Part shown: positions 35,445-48,833 of the stretch, piece after piece
How the letters are laid out: each line of letters opens with the position of its first letter
How positions within the stretch are numbered: position 1 is the first letter of the stretch
NCBI RefSeq assembly: GCF_001411555.2
Contig: NC_049912.1
Coordinates: forward strand, 26,917,722-26,981,721
From: Juglans regia
Lineage: Eukaryota; Streptophyta; Magnoliopsida; Fagales; Juglandaceae
Direction of reading: 5' to 3'
DNA length: 64,000 nucleotides
Notes under the pieces: model-generated
Told to the model about the DNA's origin: nothing
The model's input: only the letters and a program-made list of their open reading frames with translations
Database searches by the model: none
Translations under genes and position numbers: made by a program

Positions 35445-35891
35445 ATGGATGGTGCAACGGACTCGGTTTTGGTTTTGAAAGCGTGGCTAATTTTCTTTGT
35501 TCTAGCAATTGCCATTCTGGGCAACTCAAAACTAGATCATGCAGGAAGAAAACTTGCTGAAATCCCAGGTACTAGAAGTACATATATATATTATTAATCT
35601 TGACAGCTTTGTGAACCTACTTCTTTCTTTCTTTCTTTTTTATTTTTATTTATTTATTTATTTTTGCATGCTAACTTGCTAAGAACTTGTTGCATGCAAT
35701 GGAAGCGAGACATGGGGATTGTTATTTTTTGGGTTCTAATATCACATTTATAATCTAGACGGGTTGCTTTTCAGAGCTTTGCTCTTTTTTTTTTTTTTTA
35801 TTCGCATCAGTTTTCCGTCTAAATGGAGAGAGAGAGAGAGTTGTCTCTCCTAGATTTATTGCGCCAGTCTGATTGTCATATTCATGGCTTA

Positions 35892-35928
<37 letters not shown>

Positions 35929-38900
35929 CTAATTCTCCCTGCTTTCATTTTTTGACAATGTTCAAGGCTTCATCAGCATCGACTGTGGCAGCACTGAAGA
36001 TTCAATTGAAAATGGCATTACTTATGTCTCAGATAAAGAATTTATAGATACCGGAATAACTGCGACTGTGTCTGGAAATTCTGAACAGCTGCTAAAAACC
36101 TTGAGAAGTTTCCCTCAAGGAAAGAGGAATTGTTACACCCTGAGACCGGATCAAGCCAGAAACAACCCCTACATAATCAGAGCTAGATTCTTATACGGGA
36201 ATTATGATGGAAAAAATCAGTACCCAACATTTGACCTACATCTTGGTGTTAATAAATGGATAACGGTGAATTTAACCGACCTGCCTTTGACTCGTGGGAT
36301 TATTCATGTTCCCACGACGGATTTCATAGATGTCTGTCTTGTGAACATTGGCCGTGGGATACCCTTCATTTCTGCTTTGGAACTGCGGCGTTTGGAGAAT
36401 TCCATTTATCGAACCGAAAGCGGGGAGGCACTTGCAAGCATTAGGCGATATGATGTCGGCGGAAGTGGACCAATGATGAGGTAAGTCAGTCTTACTATCC
36501 TGATCAGTTGGAAAATGTCGTTCTTTTTGTCTTCAGTTTTATTATAATCTCCACTCAATTTAGGTACATTTTAAATGATTGACCGTCGAGACCACTTGAA
36601 ATGCAATAGTCAGTGATTGAGAATGATAAAATTAACAAACAAATCAACGTTACTTTTCTTACGAGAAATTCTATGCATAAATTGTTAAATATCTTAACAT
36701 GAACATTAATAAATGGATTTTTAATTTTTTATGATCCACAATAATAAACAACAGCAGTAAAAGACGTATCTTTCTTCATCTGTTTAATGAAGAAATAAAT
36801 CTGGCTATGAGAGAAGGATTACCCTAGCAACTTGGCCTCACTAGTGTCTCCCCGATAGCTAGAGGCACTCTAATGTTGTAGGTGAGAACCCTTTAACCCC
36901 TCAGTACTATTTATAGATTTCTGGCCATCATGAAATCTAAGTCTTTGAGTTTGACTATAATTAGAAATCAAGAGTTAATCTTATCTCTTAGGAGTTTCAA
37001 TCTCATTATAACTCTAACAACTATTTAAAACTCTATCAGATATGGGTGAGTGGGACATAGAGTTCAAATAGAACTCTTACATTCTCTCACTTGGCCCATA
37101 CGTCCATAAATGATATTTTTCGTTCATGAGTTTATTACAGGAAATTAACCATACTGCGCAAATTTATTTCCTGAAATTTTTCATAGCTTAATTTACATTT
37201 CACGAGTCTCGTAATATCAATGTCAAACTAGATACTAATGCGAGTCATGGCGGTCCTCTGTTATATAATCAACAAATTCCCTTCCATGTACCACAATATC
37301 AGTAACTTAATTTAACATGATCTTTGATTGGGATAATTAAGGCTAATGCTATAATGCCGTAGGTTCCAATTCATGTCTATTGTTGACATTATCTTGTCAT
37401 CATTCATCCACATCATTTAATGTACATATAAAGTGGAAAGACAAGAAAACAGAAACAACCATAATAGATATCATTCAATTTCCAGTAACAAAATACTCAT
37501 CATATCAATGGTCTCTTTCACATGTTCACATCATGGGTATAAGCATATGACCCATCTTTTCAACATGTCCCTTAAAGTATAATCATTAACACACTATTGT
37601 TATGGGCATATTTGTTTCTATACTTTCTCCTTAACACTTATGTATTTAAATTTTCATTAAATACTTATCATTCAGAGAAAAATATTCTGAAGAATTCTTG
37701 CAATACTTTCTTAGCGGCTTGGCTATAAGTCGACAATTCCAAGTTCTAGGATAAATTTCCTCAGTCAGATACCATACATTGTGGCCTCAAAACATACCAC
37801 AAACTCAGTCCCTATTGCAAATGAAGTAGTAAGAGATTTTCCTCATAAAATAACTCTACTAGATAGCAAAATACATAACCATAATTGTATTATTAGAATA
37901 ATTCTACAAAATAGGGTCTGAATATACAGTTACTTTAAGAGTATCAGTTCTTCTTAAAGCAACAATATAGTCTTTAATTTCTTGCAAATAACATTGCACT
38001 ATTTTCACAACTTTTGGGTCAAACATCATTGAGTTACTTTGGCAACAACCAAAAATGTCAACTGAAAAACTGACCTTCAACCTTATACAAGTTTGTGCAA
38101 TCATCAAATTTATTATAATAATCATATACAAAATTTTCTTAACAACTTAATCATTTCGAGGACAATGTAAAATACTGAGTATGTCACATTTTATTTTTTA
38201 AAGCATCTATTGTACAACAACTCTTCATGTAAAATCTTCCAAAACTCTATGCAACTATACTGAGACAATCTTAACACTCATCGTTTTGGTATTAAATTCA
38301 ATCTCAGTTACAAAAGATGTCTCGTTCATAATTTCATTTTTAAAGTTCCTTAGAGACATAACTTTAATACCATACTACAAATCATAATTCATACTTGCTA
38401 AAAGTCATATACATGCATGACCATAAATACAAATATACTCCCACTGACTTACGGGTATATACATTAACAATAATTCCAAAACAATATTGGTTTTATCAAA
38501 TTCCAGATACCAAGAAAATCTGTTACCTCTTTTAACTAATCATTTTATTCGTTTCTTGTAGACTTCATACTTTCATTCTACAATTGTTTTCACATCTCTT
38601 TGATGTAACTCTAGACCATAATGAGCTACTCATGCCATAGTGATTCTTAATTAGTTTCTTTCAAGTTTATTAGAAATCTCTTTCTAATCAATGCTCATTT
38701 CTGAGTAGAATCCTTGATTATAAGTCTGACTTTATATCATTCAACATTGCCTTTTAAAGTCAGGGTTTTATCTCCAACACCCATTTACATTCGACTTTTA
38801 TACATTTCAGACAATTTAGAAGAAATTACAGACTTTACATTGATTCATAGATTTCAATCACTCTTTTATGCATCGATCTTTTATAAAATTACTTATTTCT

Positions 38901-41900
38901 ATAATTTGTGAAAACATATACAAACCTTCATTTATTGCTATGTTAAATTCAAATTTTGAAAATACACCACGCAATCTAACCAAAAAACAAATCAAGAAAA
39001 TCATATGAGATTACCTGTTCTGATGTCTCCATGGCCAATTCTTCAGTGTTATTTCTCTGATGAGGTAGATTATCTTTTGTTTGTTATTCCATGTTATCAT
39101 TAAAATAATCATAAAATAGACTACAAGCATTTTCGAAATACAAAAATACACTTTACAACAATCACATCTCTAGTTTCTATACTCCCACTGATTTTTGCCA
39201 ACCATAAGGAATCGAACATTTTAATTTTCTCAAAATCAAAACTATGAATAGAGACAATACAACCTAAATCATTTGGATCTCCATGAATAATTAATAATGT
39301 ACTCATTAACTATTATACAGTCCAACTTTCTTTCATTTGGATTGTAAAACCTTACTTTAAATTGACTATTTATACATGTATAAGTCTTAAATCAAGTTCC
39401 ACAACTCAAAAGTCTTTGAGACTACTCACTAGGAACACAATTTAAGATATATACAATTTTCTTTAATAATTTTACTATAGATCTTTTCAAGAAGTTACAA
39501 AAAAAGGTCAAGATTAGAACCTGACTCATTATATTTTTTTTTCTAGCACTCATTACTTCAATTCAATTTGATGATTTTTACCTTTCTACCTAACTGCATT
39601 TCCTCCCCATGAGAAGTGCTTCAAGAATTACTAATGACTTGAGACTTCTCATGTAGCAGATAGATATCATTCATACCATGAAAATCATCTATGAATGTAA
39701 TGAAATATTTATATCTATCAAACATTATAGAGAAAAGATTTATATGCGTCTATATGCATTATTTCAAGAAACTTTATATTCCTTGTACCATCTTTTCTTG
39801 ATATGTTTGATTTGTTTTCCTTTTATAGAAATCAATACATATCCTAAGATTAGAAAACTTAAATGCGGAAAATATTTTATTTACTAATCTCTACAACTCT
39901 TCTTGGAGATATTCTCCAAACTTTTATGTCACAAATTATGTTTCAAACTCTATGCCATAAATTGAAAAAAGTTTTCATAAATCATTTTTCATTTGATTCC
40001 AATACATGCCTCACAAGTAAAAACTTTAAACAAAAACGCTAATACGAAGGAATGACAAAAAATTTTTATTGGAAGGAAAAATAGAACAAACATAAATGGC
40101 ATTTTGAAACAATTTGAAATTTGAACATTTGTACTCGAGTTTAATCTAATGAAAATATATAAACATGTATAAGATCTGATTCGAAATTTATACAGACAGA
40201 ATACATATGAACATTTGCACTCAAGTTCAATATAAAAAGATTGTATAAATATGTATCAGATCTTATTCGAAACTTATATAAAAAAACGGTTTACTCTTCC
40301 TTTCGAATCATGTCTCATGCTTACGGCACCTAAACATTCATATGTCATTGTTTCTTTCAACCTTCAATTGACACAGTTCTTATATTTTCATCACCATCAT
40401 TTCTTTCATTTCCCAAAAGATACAAATGATTTTTCACACAAATTAGCAAAATAAATTTGTATCTATCTAGCAATCATGCAACCAAATTTTTCATACCTCA
40501 TTAATTTAATGAAATAATAATGCATCTGAAGTAGACCATTATGTACAAAACTAAGAAATTCCTATGGTTTGATATATAGTAATTAATCCAATATTCTAAA
40601 ACATTGTACTTTTCTGACCCTTATCACTATTCTCAATAATAATTGATGTTAAGATTTAAAATGGATAAACCAGGGTCTAAAACTCGTAGTATAAATTTGA
40701 CTTGCTCATCTTTCTCTATACTAGAGTCAATTCCGTATAGAAAACATTGTAAAATATTCGTATACTTATTGCAAGAAAAGCATTTTAATCACATTAATGC
40801 TTTGAGTTCGACACTCAGAAACAATAATCAGAATTTAATCAATTATGGATGAACTAATAGTGTCATCAAGACTCTCCTTTGGGTGTAGATCTTAATACAC
40901 AAAGTGTTCTCACCAGTATTAAATTATGTGGATGAACTAGTTGTATCATCAGAATTCTTCTCTGAGAGTAAACTCTGACATACAAAGTGTTTCCTCCAAT
41001 TTTAAATTATATGGATGAACTACCTGTATCACCAGAATTCTCCTTTGGGAGTAAACTCTGGCATACATAGTGTTCCTTCCAACTTTAAATTATATGAATG
41101 AACTAGTTGTATCACCAGAATTCTCCTTTAGGAGTAATCTCAGGCATACATAGTGTTCCTTCCAACTTTAAATTATATGAATGAACAATCTGTATCACCA
41201 GAATTCTCCTTTGGGAGTAAACTCTGGCATACAAATTATTCACCCCAACTTTTACTTTAATGAATGAACTAGTAATGTCATCAAAACCCTCCTTTGGGAA
41301 TAGATCTTGACACATAAATTGTTCACTCCAACTTTATCCACCTTACTATGGAGTTTAATGATTTTTCACTAAAATTAAAAAAATCTTATACTTTTAGGCA
41401 ACCAATCTTTTCTTTAATTTTGATGTAAATCATTTGCCCCATATTAGACAAACAAATATACATGGCATGATAACGAGAGCCAAAATAAACAATTCATACA
41501 TATATTTAATAATAACATGTATAAAAGATTTAATACATGTATTTAACAATAATAACATGCATATGACATTTAATAAAATTTAATACATGTATTTAACAAC
41601 AATAACATGCATAAAATTTAATTTAATACATGTATATACTAATAATAACATGTATAGAAAATTTAATAAACTTTAATACATGTTTTTAACAATAATAACA
41701 TGCATATAAAAGGAAATTAAAATTTCAGATTTTTTTTTTTTAATTCTTTTCCGAGATTGGCCTTTCTCTCAGGCTGGGCCAAGGCCCACGGCCCAAGCCC
41801 ATTACAAATCAGAAGAAAACCCTCACGGTTTCTTCTTCTTCTTCCCTAAGACATTTTCCAAGCTTCCAGCACCGCACCTCTTTTCCATGCAGCGCCACAT

Positions 41901-44900
41901 TTCCTTCGGTTTGGTGCGATGGTGGACGTCACCAGCGAGGAAGAGACGGCATGGCGTTCCCAGATCCTCCCGCCGCCGAGGTCCACTCCACTCACGGTTT
42001 CCCTTTTTTTTTTTTTTATTAACTTCACTACGGCGGCAACTGGACTTTGGAGCCCTCTGCGCCGCCGCTATATAGAAATCGTGGAGGAGGTTCTCAGCCT
42101 CATCCCAGCGTCGACAGTCCTTTACCCACGATGGGTTTCACAATCGGGCAGGGCAGCGCCGATTCGGGACTACATAGCTCCTCTGCGCCGCTTCTTTACC
42201 TACAAGGTGACAAGGCCACCTTACGCCGCATGCTGCCGACACATAGCGGCTCCACCAACATACATTCACGACGGTTTCTCAACCCCTTTACCCAACACAG
42301 ATACAATACAACATTTTTTCCAATGCGCAATCAACGTAAAAAATACACAGAGAAAGCATGGAATAAAACCAAAATAAAGTTGATATGCAGTACGGCAAAG
42401 GAAGAGATAGATGCACTGGAAACCGAATACATTAATGAATGTGTATCGCTTAGATTTTTGAAAAACAAACAATAAAATTGAGTATATCGTAATTTTTCTT
42501 TCAGATAAAGAAGTCAAATCTTTTATTCTTTAGCATGATAAAATCACAGATGCGAAAATACATATGAAATCAAATATTGTATATTTTATTGAGATTATAA
42601 AAAATTTACAACCTGAAGCTCTGATACCACATGTTAAATATTTTAACATGAACATTAATAAATGGATCTTTGATTTTCTATGATCCACAATAATAAACAA
42701 CAGCAGTAAAAGATGTACATTTTTTCATCTGTTTGATGAAGAAATAAATCTGGTTATGAGAGAAGGATCACCCTAGCAACTTGGCCTCACTAGTGTCTCC
42801 CGATGGCTAGAGGTACTCTAATGTTGTAGGTGAGAACCCTTTAACCCCTCAGTGCTATTTATAGATTTCTGGCCATCATGAAATCTAAGTCTTTGAGTTT
42901 GACTATAATTAGAAATCAAGAGTTAATCTTATCTCTTAGGAGTTTCAATCTCATTATAACTCTAACAACTATTTAAAACTCTATCAGATATGGGTGAGTG
43001 GGACATAGAGTTCAAATAGAACTCTTACATAAATTACTATTCACTTTCATACTTTACACTTATAATTTTTTTTATAAGATGTAAGAATATTTTTTATAAG
43101 GTGTGGAGTATTTTTCATAAGATGTGAAGTGTGGGATAGTGAATAGTTAGTGATAAGAAGAATTTTTTCATTTCTTATTCCTTGCTTGTTCGGTTCTTTG
43201 ACCAAATCTGAAACTAAATTCTTCCAACCCAATTAGGTATCCTGAAGATGTCTATGATCGCTTCTGGTGGCCTTTTTCATCGAAGGATTGGATTCAAATT
43301 GAAACCAATGCGAGCAATTACACCCATAGCAGTGATAATGCCTATAAAATACCAAATGCAGTGTTGATGACCGCTGCCAAAACACAGAACGCGAGCATTC
43401 CCTTGAGATACTCCCCAGATGATGAGACAAGGGAACAATGCTCAAATTCTAAATGTTCTGTTTACTTTCATTTTGCGGAGATTGAGAAGCTTGAACTAGG
43501 TCAGCAGAGGGAATTGACTATCAACTTGAACGCCGAGACAAACCTGACAGAATCTGTCAAACTTGATTATCTAAACCCACAAACCATAGCCCGAACTTCT
43601 CTGCCAATTAGAGGAATGTGGCTTAACTTTTCAATAAATGCGGCCAAGGGAACTCAGCTCCCTCCAATCCTCAACGGCTTCGAGACTTTTGCATTAATAG
43701 AGCAACCAAATCAACCAACTGTCGCAGACGATGGTATGTTTTCTTCTCTTCGTTGGTTCTCTGCCAATTAGATGAGCCTTTCATGCTGCATTTATATTTC
43801 ATGTTTCTCTCTTCCGTCTTTCCTTTTGAATTCTCTTCTTCTAATTCCTGTTTGACATTAAACATTAGTTGAAGCCATCATAGAAATCAAGAAACTGTAC
43901 AGAATGACTAGAAACTGGCAAGGCGACCCATGTGCACCAAGTGAATACTCATGGGATGGATTGAACTGCAGTAACGACAACCCGCCAAGGATCATCTCAC
44001 TGTAAGCGTGTTTCCGAAACATCAAAACTTGTCTGAGGCATGCTATATGATTTCAAGCAATTTTCACCCAAAGGGAAAGAAAATCCTCCACTCTGGGGGC
44101 ATCAACTTTCATATTAGCTGATATGATAATATGATGTGTCCAGCTAGGAAATGGCTCAGTGAAAAAGACCCCATTGAAATGTCTGTAACGATTTCCTATA
44201 TTCAACTGAACTTATCATGCAAATGGGGGCCAACTGATTGCATGAAAATAATTTTGCAAGTTTTGAAACTTTTCAAAAAAAATGGCAATAACTCTTCCTT
44301 TTTTCAAAATTACATACAGGAACTTGAGCTCAAGCAATTTGACCGGAGAGATATCAGCTTCATTCTCCAGTCTCCAAGCGATGCAGTCCTTGTGAGTCTT
44401 AATTTGAATTGTGATTGATATTTAGAATTCAGCTACTATAGTTTAGCAAGCTAGACACCAGCAGGCACAAGAAAACCACCGGCCTGCATGAGATTACCAA
44501 TTGGTAGATGAATCCCTAAATTGCTGAAGGTGTTAATGCTTGGATCGAGTATTTGTGGAATTCGATAGAGATGAACTTTTACTTGTGAAGTTTATACTTA
44601 TATGCAAACCATGCAACTGTATGAAATTGTCAAGAACAGAAAAGTATAGTTTAGCTTATCATCTATGGATACAACAATTCATCCAAAATGTTGCCACCCC
44701 TTTGTTTCAGGGACTTGTCATATAATGACTTAACTGGTCCACTACCTGAACTTTTGGCACAATTGCCAAATTTAAGCACCCTGTAAGTTGCTGAGATTTG
44801 ATCTAAATATTGCCAACATGACTTTCTGGGAAGAAATTGCGGTGATTTACTGAACACCATCTTTGCAGTGATTTAAGAGGAAATAATCTCACAGGTATAG

Positions 44901-47900
44901 TTCCTGAGGCGCTTCTGGAGAAGTCTAGGGATGGGAAATTGATGCTGAGGTTAGCGTATCTTCCTACTTTCAATCTTTTATTTGTTAAGTTACTTGTGCT
45001 AATTTAACTTTATCCATTTGTTTCGTTTTCTTGTTCTTTCCCCTTTACAACTGCTAGCTGCACATGGAAAATACTACAGAAAGCAAACATTCTTTGTTCA
45101 TTGCTATATAAATCTGATTGCATCTACTAATAAAAAAAAAAGTTCTTACTGGATGATGGCAGCATCATCCATAGTTAATAACTTACTTACCCTGACTCTT
45201 ATCTTGATTCTCATTGTGCAAGGCTCGATGAAAATCCAGACCTTTGTCCGCCAACTTCATGCAAGAGGAGGAAGAAAAAGGACTTTGTTATTCCACTTGT
45301 TGCATCATCTATAGCAGCAGTGTTGGTCCTTCTGCTCATCTTTAGTGCTCTGGCTATATATAGAAGGAAAAGACAAGGTGGTAGTCCTTTTTTAATTTTC
45401 TACTTATGTGATTGTCATTGCAATTCATAGAGGTGAGTTATTTTCTTGCAGCATTAACTAAAAATAAACATTAAAGGAGGGGGTGGGAGATCTCATTAAA
45501 CTCCCCAAACAAACGTTGTAATGCAAGAAATAAAATACAATAAAAAAAGGGAACCTAACGGTTCCGGTTTTATAGCTTCTCAACCCAAGATCAAGAAAAA
45601 GACCATCTTGAAAGCGTATACATAGAGGTGAGCTTGTTTACCAGAGAAGTAGTACTTCTCGATTATTTTTCCTGTGATACACTGAAGCCTCTAGAATCTA
45701 GAAACAAACAATAGAAATTGAATTAAATAAAGCAAATGCTAATTGGTTTCTCACCAGAGGTCATTGTGACCAAACACACGATCATGAATGGAAATTATAC
45801 ATCTGGTTAAAAAAACTGAATTATATCCATCAAGTTCTTAGCAAGGCCATACATGGTTTTATGCTTTCAACGAAACAGATCCTTGTCAGGATTGAGATTA
45901 ATAATCATTGTCTCCATAAAGTTCTATAGATTGAGAATCTAATTATCCCCTTCTCTCCACAACCTTGTAATCTAACTCTCTTCTTGTTTTGTAAAAGCAC
46001 CTATTTTGAAAATCTTCAGTTCATGCAATTCAAAAAGAGACCACTTCATGCCATCTTAAGCCCATGTTGACCTTAAACAGATAGGCAACATATCTTGAAA
46101 AATTAGGCAATTAAGCATGTAATCCAACTTTCAGCACAAGAGTAATGACTATCAATATTATAACTGAGACCCATTGAAATCATTTAGGAAGTTAGATGTT
46201 CCACATAATAAAGAACAAATGTCGGATTTGTCCCATACAATTCTATCAAAACTTTATTTACCCAATGTTGGACTTAACCATTCCAGGAGTTACAATCTGC
46301 TTAAATTTCCAATTAGTCCAGTTTGCACTACAATGCTCCAACACTACACAATGTTACTAGGTGAAGTCAGACACCCATTGTAACAACCAAAGGAAAGTGT
46401 TAATCATATTTGTATTTGTACTTCAAAAAGACTAGTCAATATTACAATTAGAGCTCCTTAGAATCATTTATACAAGCGAAGTTCCATGTAGTAAAAAACC
46501 AATTTGGGAATTGGCATTCCTGCAACCCTATCATAATTCACTCACCTAATATGAGACTTGCATAATTAGGGTCGTTCAAAACTATTCCGTGACAAACTAA
46601 AACGGACAAACCAATCTGGAGATTGGTAACAGGTCATTGCATATGATTTTATCCTAATAACAGAAGGGAGTGAGGTGTAATGATATGGTGTGAGATGAAA
46701 TAGGTTTGAGTAATCCCATGCAAACCTCGTATATTTTAGGTAGATTTGTGCATGTTTCGGTTCTTATTGTCACTTTGCTAGCTGTAGGTATGGTTGCCAA
46801 ATCAAACATCAAAACGAAGAGTCGGCAATATAGTTATTCTGAAGTTGTGAGTATAACCAATGACTTCAAAACAATTATTGGAGGAGGTGGGTTTGGAAAT
46901 GTGTACCTTGGCATGCTGGAAGAAGACACTAAAGTTGCAGTTAAGTTTCTCCGTCCTTCATCAAACCAAGGGTACAAGGAATTTCAAGCAGAGGTCGGAT
47001 TTAATACTGCATCCAGTCTCTTCAATTACTTGAAAGTTACAAAAACTAGGATTTCATCCAACTAAGAATGGAGTGCCATTTCAAACTGTAGGCACAACTC
47101 CTAACAATAGTTCATCATCAAAACTTGGTTTCTCTTGTTGGATACTGTGATGAGGGTGGAAACAAAGCACTCATATATGAGTACATGGCTAATGGCAATC
47201 TGCTCCAGCATTTATCAGGTATTTACAATGTTGTGTTCAAGGCTCCCATACGAATGCTCGAAAAATCATTTCTGGTAGTCATTCCCATATTGCCCACTCC
47301 TATAATCAAACAAGTGACCACCAACCACGAAATGTCAAATTGGTCTTGTGCTTTGTGAAGAACCTATGGGACGATCATAACATAATGTGGAGAGAGAGAG
47401 AGAGAGAGAGAGAGATGATGATGACATTCCTAAAAAAAATCAGCAGGCCCTCTAATTTTTCTGGGATACACAGCCAAGACACCAGACCAATTAAATCAAA
47501 CAAAAGGGGTAAGGATGGGGTACCTACTGGCCAGCCTAAGTTTGACCAAATTTTACCATGGCTTTGCTTTCATTGCCAATTGATACAAATAGGATTAGGA
47601 TGTTTATGGTTGATGAAAACCACAAAAATTATTATTCTTGCACGATTATTCCAAAAGCATGGCTGTTTTCAATAAAAACCCAACATATATTTTGGTTGCA
47701 GGGACAAATGCAAACATCTTAAGTTGGAATAAGAGACTTCACATTGCAGTGGATGCAGCACATGGTTTGCAAACAAATCAACTACATGAATTTTTTTTCT
47801 ATACCGACTACATGATTACTAATCTTCAATGTCTTTGCATTTCAGTTTGTTGTTTTTGCTTGAATAAGTTAACAGTGATTTATTGGCGGAGTTGCAGGGC

Positions 47901-48833
47901 TGGAGTATCTACATAATGGTTGCAGGCCATCTATAATCCACAGAGATTTGAAACCTTCCAACATTTTATTAAATGATCACATGCAAGCCAAGATAGCTGA
48001 TTTTGGGCTTTCTAGAGCATTCTCAACTGACAGTGACTCTCATGTAACAACTCGCCCAGCTGGCACATTTGGATACCTCGACCCTCGGTAAGGGTTTGGA
48101 CCTACTGATTCAAATTGCTTCTTTTATTACAATTTACGACTTAAATCAATATGCAAATATTTGAAATACCAATATTTTCCGAAGTATACAGCCTATTAGA
48201 ATTTGGATGAACAGCTCACTTTCTTCACCATGATAGCTGCACAAAGCACCAGGATGCAAACAGCTATTACTTAAAATTCATGCAATCAACATAATCTTAC
48301 TAAAGGCATGCAGCAAGGATGTATAGTGGAACTAACAACTAGCAGCATTAATTCAAGCTATGAGCTTCTTGTATTTATACAGTCACTTGTGTTTCATCAT
48401 GTACAGATCTCATGCAACAGGAAAAGTCAATAAAAAAAGTGACGTCTATAGCTTTGGGATAATTTTGTTTGAGTTGATCTCTGGTCGCCCTGCAATAATA
48501 AGAGGCTCTATGGAAGATACTCACATACTTGACTGGGTTATTCCTATGATAGAAAGGGGGGATATTCAAAACATTGTTGACCCAAGGTTAGAAGGAGAGT
48601 TTAACACTAATTCTGCCTGGAAAGCTGTGGAGATAGCCATGTCTTGCACATTGGCTACTGCAATCCAAAGACCAGACATGAGTCAGGTATTGATAGAACT
48701 AAAGGAATGTTTGGAACTTGTGATGGCTCATGGAAGAAGTCAAAGGTTCAATACCGAGGGCAGGACTTCAGGAATTTCACTAGAAGCAATCCCTGTTGAC
48801 CTTGAATCAGACATTGCTGCCCTTGCTAGGTAG
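35445..48833 (+). CDS. Malectin-like/LRR receptor kinase, gene C (886 aa)
   Basis: Same family and intron plan as copies A and B but clearly more divergent. Exons: 35445-35568, 35967-36480, 43237-43733, 43869-44001, 44320-44391, 44711-44782, 44869-44949, 45223-45377, 46788-46993, 47092-47218, 47702-47764, 47898-48087, 48407-48833. Total 2661 nt. Signal peptide ([14 protein letters not shown]); malectin-like ectodomain ([32 protein letters not shown]); [19 protein letters not shown]; three LRR exons; [10 protein letters not shown]; basic stretch and transmembrane helix ([20 protein letters not shown]); kinase ([32 protein letters not shown]). The APE-equivalent, YLDPE in A and B, is YLDPR here. 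The gene diverges from copy B across about 5 kb. Intron 2 (6.8 kb) hosts a copia element. The ATG gives the only well-placed signal peptide. Confidence 0.9.
36683..37081 (-). repeat. Left LTR (3' LTR of the minus-strand copia element)
   Basis: 399 bp, TGTTAAATAT...CTCTTACA on the plus strand. By eye it differs from the right LTR at roughly a dozen positions plus a 1-nt indel (about 3%). The inner edge is preceded, in element orientation, by a purine-rich tract. Confidence 0.9.
40847..41344. repeat. 83-bp tandem repeat, six units, inside the copia element
   Basis: Unit boundaries at the motif (T)GRATGAAC fall at 40847, 40930, 41013, 41096, 41179 and 41262, exactly 83 bp apart each time. Each unit carries a CCAGAATTCTCCTTTGGGAG-like core and a CATACA/AAGTGTT tail. 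The central units are most alike and the edge units most diverged, as expected for repeat expansion by unequal exchange or template slippage. 83 is not a multiple of 3, so it does not encode a repeated peptide. Confidence 0.9.
41750..42330. other. GC-rich island in the leader of the copia element
   Basis: Between the tandem repeat and the primer-binding LTR lies a stretch much richer in G+C than the rest of the element. It includes GGGCC/GGCCC-type motifs (about 41773-41800), a CTTCTTCTTCTT run and several CGCCGCC runs. Short open frames exist on both strands but none resembles a known protein. It may be an untranslated leader or a captured host fragment; I cannot decide. Confidence 0.4.
42632..43029 (-). 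repeat. Right LTR (5' LTR of the minus-strand copia element)
   Basis: 398 bp, colinear with the left LTR. In element orientation it is directly followed by the TGGTATCAGAGC primer-binding site. Confidence 0.9.

Larger units (their letters stand above)
36683..43029 (-). mobile_element. Ty1/copia LTR retrotransposon in intron 2 of kinase C (6347 bp)
   Basis: Two LTRs (36683-37081 and 42632-43029; TG...CA ends) are flanked by the 5-bp duplication TAAAT (36678-36682 and 43030-43034). On the minus strand a tRNA-Met-type primer site, TGGTATCAGAGC, lies 2 nt inside the right LTR (42629-42618). A purine tract, GGGCCAAGTGAGAGAA, abuts the left LTR. Decayed pol remnants read on the minus strand: an RNase H-like stretch (about 37650-37770) and a reverse-transcriptase region near 38290-38460 with a broken YVDD box. 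There is no usable gag or pol frame. It is opposite in orientation to the host gene. Confidence 0.9.

Noticed and set aside
41919..42475. Overlapping 142- and 152-codon open frames on the plus strand
   Set aside because: They lie in the leader of the minus-strand copia element, match no family I know, and overlap in two frames; GC-rich composition alone explains open frames.
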